The position numbers and the translations under genes were made by a program. The notes beneath the pieces are model-generated. The model searched no databases, was not told the DNA's origin, and saw nothing but the letters and a program-made list of their open reading frames with translations. A stretch of 64,000 nucleotides of DNA from Oreohelix idahoensis. Taxonomy: Eukaryota > Mollusca > Gastropoda > Stylommatophora > Oreohelicidae. Position 1 is the stretch's first letter, and the number at the start of each line of letters is the position of its first letter. Below, one piece after another: positions 57,894 through 64,000 of the stretch. The stretch spans positions 62,001 through 126,000 of the forward strand of contig JAMPIV010016225.1 in assembly GCA_024509875.1 (NCBI GenBank). The letters run 5' to 3'.

Positions 57894-58420
57894 GCTTCAT
57901 CATCAACCAAGATGGTGTCCGTCTTGATGATGCTAAGATTCAAGCCATCCGAGATATGTCTCCTCCTACCTCTGTCCGACATGTTCGTGGTTTTCTTGGT
58001 TCTTGTTCTTACTATCGAAAATACATCCCCAATTTCTCTCGAGCTGCTGAGCCTCTTATCTCTCTTACCAAGAAATATGCTCGTTTTCATTGGACTGAGG
58101 CATGCCAACAATCTTTCAACTACCTTAAATCAGCTCTTTCTGACATTCCTCGGTTGGCATACCCTGATACCACACGTCCAATGATCTTATACACTGATGC
58201 CTCTTATCGAGCAGTTGTTGCTTGTTTAGTTCAATTCAACGTTTCTAATGCTCCTCCTGTTTTTCACAATGACCCTAATAAAATTCCTATTGCTTTTATT
58301 TCTCATTCACTCAGTCGTTCACAACAGCGATGGACAGTAACTGAAAAGGAAGCATTCGCCATTCACCATGCGCTTCAAAAGCTTGATTTTTACCTTCGAG
58401 GTACTAAAGTGTTGATTAGG
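57894..58420 (+). pseudogene. pol: E2 RT thumb and RNase H, 5' part
   Basis: Frame 57860-58423: KYLGFIINQDGV, VRGFLGSCSYYRKYIPNF and RNase H with LYTDASYRAVVACLVQF (first Asp), RWTVTEKEAFAIHHALQKL (Glu) and LRGTKVLIR. The SINE at 58421-58692 cuts the domain after the last motif. Confidence 0.9.
58404..58420. repeat. SINE target-site duplication, left
   Basis: CTAAAGTGTTGATTAGG, exact copy at 58693-58709. Confidence 0.95.
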
Positions 58421-58692
58421 TAAAGGTAAAGGAACCCGTTACACGCCCATTGAGGCATATTGGGAATATGGTGTTAGGCCCATATTATCTTGACCGTCGG
58501 CACACTAGGGGTGATGTGGTCGGCATCACGCCGGCCGCCTTAACCTTCCCAGAGTTGCTCTGGTACCCATTTGGGGCTGGGTCGACCCAGGAGCCGTTTG
58601 TGGCCTAAAAAATTCCTGCCTCATCCGGGGATCGAACCATAGACCACTGAGCTAGGAAGCCAGTGCACTAACCACTATGCTACCGCGGCTCC
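58421..58692 (-). mobile_element. tRNA-derived SINE, 272 bp
   Basis: On the minus strand the head starts GGAGCCGCGGTAGCATAGTG, with an A box (TAGCATAGTGG) and B box (GGTTCGATCCC) in tRNA spacing, making an internal RNA polymerase III promoter. A unique body follows, and the 3' end is a short CCTTTA repeat (CCTTTACCTTTACC). A 17-bp target duplication shows LINE-mediated insertion. It lies in the RNase H of E2. The sequence looks almost undamaged, so it is probably young. Confidence 0.92.
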
Positions 58693-58709
58693 CTAAAGTG
58701 TTGATTAGG
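58693..58709. repeat. SINE target-site duplication, right
   Basis: CTAAAGTGTTGATTAGG, exact copy of 58404-58420. Confidence 0.95.
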
Positions 58710-60204
58710 ACTGACCATAAACCTCTCCTTACATGGCTGTCTAAGACTTCTGAACAACCTCGAAAACTGCAGACCTGGGCTCTGAATTTACAGAGTTACG
58801 ATGTCACTATTGAACATATCCCAGGTGAACATAATACTGTGGCTGATCTCCTCTCTAGGAAACCGTATGAAGCATGTACGGATGTCTCTTATTTTTTTCC
58901 GGCAGACCCCAAAGCATCATCAGATTTGGATGACAATGCTAAAGAGATTTTGGTTATAAATACTAACCGTCCACCTCCTGTTCTTTCTTCTCCTGGTGTT
59001 TCTTCTTCTAGCTCTTCTGATGAGTTTCTTCATTCTTCCTTCACCTTACAGGAACAACTTAAGGATGCTGAGCTTTTGAAAATACGAACTCAGCTTCAAA
59101 GTGATCCTAAGTTACATCCTAATTATATTCTTCTCCCTTCAACTAATGTCCTCCGCTGGATTGATCTTAAGCACCCAGATGATTTACGTGTCTGTCTTCC
59201 TTCTCATCTAGTTCCCCGTGTGCTCCGTGCATTTCATGATGACAATGGTCACATGGGCCGAGACAAGACTCGCGATATCATTCGCCGTCGCTACTTCTGG
59301 CCTACTCTTTATAAGGACGTTGCTCTGTATGTTGATTCTTGTAGAACATGCAAGCAACGCAACATGCGTCCTCTGCGTGTTCCTACGCAACAAATGTCTC
59401 TGACACATTACCCCATGGAATACGTCAGTGTTTATATTTCCGGGCCTTATCCTACTTCTCAGTCTGGCAATACACATGTTCTTCACTTTGTTGACATGTA
59501 TTCTGTCTGGCCAGAATGTTTTCCTCTCCGTGGTTCTTCCTCTGAAGACGTTACTAACATCTTCCTTACAGAGTTCGTTCCTCGACATGGATATCCCAAG
59601 TCTGTCCTTTCCGATAATGGTAAACAGTTCACTGGCAAGCCTTTCTCTTCTACCCTTGCAAGACTAAACATCACTCATAAGATGACTAGTTTCTATAGGC
59701 CCCAGTCAAACGGCCGTGGCGAAAGAATGCATAAAACTTTACATGACATCCTTTCAAAGTTCACTGCTGATAACACACAGTACTGGGATTACTACCTTCC
59801 CCAAGCTCTCGAAGCTTTGCGTGTTAACGTGAACGACACCACTGGTTTCTCGCCCTTTTACTTGTTGTACGGTCGAGAACCACGATTACCAATGGATAAC
59901 CTTCTCACTCTTCAAAGGAGATATATGGGTGATGATCCCATAGAAATTATCCTCCACAATAAGTGTCTAGCCCACCAGATGGTTCACCACAACGTCACAA
60001 AGGCTTTTAAAAAGCGCCAGCGAGTTACAGATAAAAGGTCTCGTATACCATCCTTCGCCCCTGGAGACCTTGTTTGGTTTAAAAAGAATGCTCGCAGTGG
60101 CAAACTGGACCATCATTGGATACCAGGCTATAAGATTGTGTCAGAATTCTCCAGTTCAATTTGATGTCTGGAATGAAGAGACTCAACACCATACTAAAGC
60201 CCAT

Positions 60205-60209
60205 GCAAC
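60205..60209. repeat. 5-bp target duplication of the solo LTR, left
   Basis: GCAAC, repeated at 62657-62661. The E2 frame continues directly across it. Confidence 0.9.
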
Positions 60210-62656
60210 TGTCGTGAAACATTTTAAATCCACATATATAAATTAAAAGGTAAATGTAAAGCCTAACAAATAAATTCTATAAAAGGAAAGAAGAATGGTA
60301 AAGAACAGTGCTGTCACAATGACGGTATTCGAGATCCCCCTTTTATGCTCCGTCTGCAAAATTGTAACGTTTCACGTTGATAGTAAAAGCCTACTGCTTC
60401 AATACCCGCTTTCTACGATAAAACGTGTACTGCCTTTCTAAGAAAAACCTTGAGATACGCAGCTGACCTAGATTTAAAATTCCATTCATGTCATTTTACA
60501 CACTACGTTACCAAAAACGAAAGACAGATGGACTTAGGATAGAAAGAAGGGAGGGGCTGAAAGCCGGAACGCAGGCAATACTACCACAGTCTCGCTATAC
60601 AATTACTACCATCACGCGTGTAAGGCCACAAGCACTAGCTTTTTTCAAATCGACAGTGATAAAAAACACTACACTACGAGAGTTATGTTTAAAAACATGA
60701 AAAATGCTTATAAGGAAACCTGACATTCTACTGTTTTATGTCCGAAATCCTGACATTAGTCTGACAGTACAGCAGGACAGGTGGCGGTTCTAAACATAAA
60801 AAATAAAAAAACAAATACACGACTATCCTGGAAAATACATATTTTGAACGCCGCCACTTAGCCCCATAAAACTTATATATTTGGGTTCCTTAGGACTTGC
60901 TGACAAAGAATATGTTAAGTGTTATGCAAATAGTCTAGGAATTAACAAGTTATAGCTAAAATAAAATAAGGGTGCTGTCAGACAACACCAAAATCAGAAT
61001 CGCTCAGTGACAGATTTTTAAACCACCATTGTACGGGAAAGAGGTCCCCATGTTACCTCCTATTTGATTGGCGGGAAATAAATGTAAGGCTAAACACGAT
61101 TAGTCGGACTATAAATACTAATTTTAGTTGTTAGGGGAGACGGATGGAAGGGGTACTTTTTTTCAAACGCTTGGGTAAACATGGCACGATTGGTTAGACC
61201 CGTCAATATAGTCACTTAGACGCGTCAGTTCAACACCAGATTTTCAAAAATACTTTCTAAAGCAACAGTGCGTTGAGAATCAGCTTATATTTTTCAAAAT
61301 AAAAGCCTGAGACAGAGGCAGATCGGAATTTGTGCCATAATTTGTGCCATTATTCTTCACCAGTCAACGTATCTGTTTATTATTTCCATGAATTGTGGTA
61401 AGCTTGAAATATTTGATATCTTTTTAAATGAAAATTGAATGTAAATTAATAATTTATGTCTGTATATGTGTGGGTTCAGTAGCGAACCTGAGGCAAGGCC
61501 TATATATATATATAGTGCTCCAACCTGAACAGAAGGTGTCAGAGAAAAGTAAAACTACATGGAATTACCAAATAGTACACTGACACCTATCCTATTGTAT
61601 AGAAGGACTTACAGATGAAATTGCAGAGGCGTAGTAACCATTAGGGAGGAGAATACTGGTGTAAAATGTTTCAGATGAAGATAGCAGTTGGCCTACCGCT
61701 CTGAACTCAGTGTTTGTTATGTATTGTGCTCAGTGTAGAAATAGAATATAAATTAGTTCTGAAGTAGGAAGTACAACCTTCTTGTTTCAGGGACTGTGGT
61801 CCTAAAGTTATTGAGCAGCACCTGGTCAGAGCTTTGCTGAATCCAGAGTCGGACAGCATACTCCTTGGTCCATATAGCAAACAGTGAGGTGTCTCCAGAA
61901 CACAGGGGAGCAATCGAGCAGAGGAGTCTTTTCCTGCCGCCATCACGAAAGATAAGCCTATGTGGCCAGCGGAGCTCAACATTATGTAACCCCATCTTAA
62001 ACTGACAATGTATAAAATTAAGAGGGGAAATTAATTGTTTTAATGCCAGGAACTGAGAACATCTCCAATACTAGTTCCAACAGAAACAAACACTTGAAGT
62101 CATGATGACAAATAACAACCTATCTTGAAAAAACAAAACCAGTATTACCTCATAGTACTACTACACAACTGACCCACATAGTATAATACTAATAAAATAT
62201 GTCACTACAAGATTCATATTTATAAATTATGTACATATAAATTGTGATTACATTTTATTATGATTCCTGGTTCACTGTGTAGATGAATCAGGATCTCTAT
62301 TAGTGCAAGTACTTAATACATATATATTTGAAAATTTACCAGCGACTCATTTAAGATAGTCTCATAGAGTGTTATATGTATGTGAGTGTCAAACTGTTGT
62401 CAAGTGTGGTGGAATAAATTAAATTGTTTATTTGTCTGTTATTGTTGTGACTTACACTTCATCATTTACATAACCCTAGACATTCAACGTAGTCATCACA
62501 ATATTCCAGAATAATTCTGACTGAGGTATAAATATGTGGTAGCAAGTAAGGTCACCTGTAATACACTACACTTATTAGATACAGATACCTTCACAGCTGA
62601 TCTCAGTCAGTACATTAAGTCCCCTATAAATATTTATAACATCCCATTTTACCACA
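60210..62656 (+). mobile_element. solo LTR, 2447 bp, same family as 2155-7623
   Basis: Starts TGTCGTGAAAC, ends TTTTACCACA, with GCAAC on both sides. No internal region, so it is a solo LTR left by LTR-LTR recombination. It is in inverted orientation relative to the left LTR. It carries about 390 bp (61398-61790) that are absent from the left copy. Short frames inside (for example 61753-61995) have no recognised domain; one of them is also found in the left copy at 2956-3020. Confidence 0.92.
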
Positions 62657-62661
62657 GCAAC
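62657..62661. repeat. 5-bp target duplication of the solo LTR, right
   Basis: GCAAC, matching 60205-60209. The codon phase of E2 is unchanged across the pair. Confidence 0.9.
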
Positions 62662-63536
62662 CCAACTTAGGAAAGACGAGCAACACCCCTGCGCTATCAC
62701 ACTCCCACAGTCCAGCTGTCCCCTTCGTAAGGCTACCCTTCACTACAATTTTTCCTCTACTTCTTCTCTTCTCCCTTCTTCTTCTCCTTCTTCCTCTTCC
62801 TTGTCCGATGATCCATCACACCTTCCGCCAGCAGTTACTTCATCCTCTCCTTTTCCTGTTCCTTCTCCATTAGCTCTTTTTCCTGATGCATCATCCTCCT
62901 CTTCTGATCTTGATTCCCTCCCTGGTGAAGTTGTTCACAACCTAAGGTCCCGTACAGTCTGTAAGGTCGTTGATAGTCCCATGATCAGGGATAGATGTAG
63001 ACGATACCGTTCTAGTTCCACCCCTGAAGATGATATGCCCCTACCGGAACTGGATGCACGTGTTCGTTTTCGTGCAGCTAGATTAGCTTCTGCTTCTAGT
63101 GCGTCCCCCCCCCCCCGTTCATCCGGTACCCGCCCCCACCATGGATCTGCAAGATCATGCGGTCGCTCCCTCCTCAGCTGATGCTACGACACATACCTCT
63201 CCTCCTCCCTCTGTACACCTCTTTTCTAACCCTGCTCTTACTTCTGCTGATTGGTTTCCTTCCCCTACTTCTCATGTCGATACCGCCCTCTCTTCCGTGT
63301 CTTCTGACATGGAATCTGATATTCCTTCCCACCCTACTCGTTTTCCCACCAAACGGCACCACTCTCCTTCCTCTGGCGATTCTGCTCCCCTTCCCAAATA
63401 CCTCCTTCAGCCCACCGCTAATTCCGTCCCCGTTTTTCATGTCTCCCACGACTTCGTCAGTGTTAGCTGTTTTTTTTTATACGTGATGCAAATGTTGATG
63501 TGTAGTTGGCCAGGTATGCGTGTCGATGTCACCTGA
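62657..63536 (+). pseudogene. pol: E2 pol C-terminal Ser/Pro-rich tail, frameshifted
   Basis: Continues the integrase C-terminus in phase after the solo LTR (HATQLRKDEQHP). Low-complexity Ser/Pro/Leu-rich sequence with VVHNLRSRTVCKVV and RCRRYRSSSTPEDD, typical of variable gypsy tails. A C12 run at 63105-63116 shifts the frame. The second frame (63099-63536) keeps the Ser/Pro bias up to the stop. Where the real protein ends is uncertain. Confidence 0.6.
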
Positions 63537-64000
63537 ACAGTGTACTGGTGCGGTGAAGATCTGGGTCACTCACGCTGACAGCATACATGGTCCTTGTACG
63601 ATGATGATGATGATGAGACATGGTTGTGTAGTCGCGAATGCGTTTAGGCTCATATATAGTTACACAATACACCCAGTCACACTCGTACTGAAGCCAATGA
63701 TGGTTGAAACTACTGGTGACAGTTCATACATTTATTCACAGGACTAACAGTAGAATCCCACAGGAACAGTCAATGTAAACAGGATCATGTACATCATGTT
63801 AATTGAAATGGCTTGGTACATATCAGGCATTCTAAAGCTGGTAAACATTCAAATATGTGGGCATGGTCAATAGTGGTATGTCCTTTAACGTACAGTTCAT
63901 ATGGCCGCTTTGGTATCCCTGACTGAACGCGTCAGATACCTTAATAACTCCGTCATACAAAAGACGAGCCCTTAACTCATGTAATCCTATTACCAGGGCC
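63537..64000. other. 3' flank of E2 coding region
   Basis: No gene seen. The E2 3' LTR should lie here or beyond 64000, but no match to the 5' candidate (52841-53408) was found within the window. Confidence 0.4.

Larger units (their letters stand above)
58693..60209 (+). pseudogene. pol: E2 RNase H end and integrase
   Basis: After the SINE the RNase H resumes with KVLIRTDHKPLLTWLSK (Asp) and EHIPGEHNTVADLLSRKP. Integrase: zinc domain FHDDNGHMGRDKT and SCRTCKQRN; core VSVYISGPYP, FVDMYSVWPE (Asp), LSDNGKQFTG (Asp) and QSNGRGERMHKTL (Glu), then TGFSPFYLLYGREPRLPM and the C-terminal GDLVWFKKN. The frame stops at 60164 after a shift. The next frame ends WNEETQHHTKAHAT at the solo LTR junction (60209). 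Confidence 0.9.

Noticed and set aside
58421..58692. A tRNA gene on the minus strand
   Set aside because: A and B boxes are present, but the element has a 17-bp target duplication and a unique body and tail, and the tRNA-like head does not fold into a full cloverleaf by eye. It is a SINE.
61753..61995. Conserved small protein shared by 2956-3020 and 61753-61995
   Set aside because: Both lie inside copies of one LTR; similarity follows from the shared DNA and the frames do not stay open over the same extent.

Overview
The window is animal nuclear DNA that is almost entirely transposable elements. It shows AT-rich spacers, (TA)n microsatellites, LTR retrotransposons, LINEs, a tRNA-derived SINE and three kinds of Tc1/mariner-superfamily transposon. 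I found no convincing host protein gene, no rRNA or stand-alone tRNA gene, and nothing prokaryotic. The mix suggests an invertebrate with a large, repeat-rich genome. An arthropod is my best guess and a mollusc is possible; the sequence alone does not settle it.

Layout, left to right. (1) 1-7623, minus strand: a gag-like frame of at least 654 codons leaves the left edge. Upstream of it are a primer-binding-site candidate and a ~2 kb LTR (2155-7623) split by a 5'-truncated LINE (3104-6517). (2) 7624-11900: unclassified DNA with degenerate tandem repeats, a possible transposase scrap and an RTE-like LINE 3' fragment. (3) 11901-27629, minus strand: one LTR element ('element C') whose LTRs differ by about 1.3%. 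It is interrupted by a 965-bp DD41D-type transposon (13109-14073) and by a 5.9-kb insertion (17279-23191, 5-bp target duplication), which itself carries a 2.2-kb long-spacer DDE transposon (20597-22791). (4) 27630-42003, minus strand: elements 'A' (28482-34701) and 'B' (36559-42003) in tandem. B is a chimera whose downstream half copies A's. (5) 42004-48587: mostly unrecognised, with a CTGTAAA cluster and a (TA)n tract. (6) 48588-51329, minus strand: a decayed element 'E3'. (7) about 52.8-63.5 kb, plus strand: a conventional Ty3/gypsy element 'E2' holding a mariner (54903-56236), a SINE (58421-58692) and a solo LTR (60210-62656).

The main biological point is domain order. In A, C and E3 the integrase lies upstream of reverse transcriptase and RNase H (gag-PR-IN-RT-RH, with gag and PR not seen in E3), and B shows the remnant of the same order. 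E2 in the same window has the usual gag-PR-RT-RH-IN. The inverted order is what I know for the Gmr1-like lineage of Ty3/gypsy. Several distinct families with this order, one with a chimeric member, make the window a good record of that lineage and of nested insertion: target duplications are readable for five of the six nested inserts that carry one (LINE, 5.9-kb insertion, SINE, solo LTR as multi-base repeats; the transposons as TA).

Most coding regions are broken by nonsense codons or single-base frameshifts and are described as fragments. The exceptions are element A, which is nearly intact, and the left-edge gag frame, which has no stop codon in the part visible.
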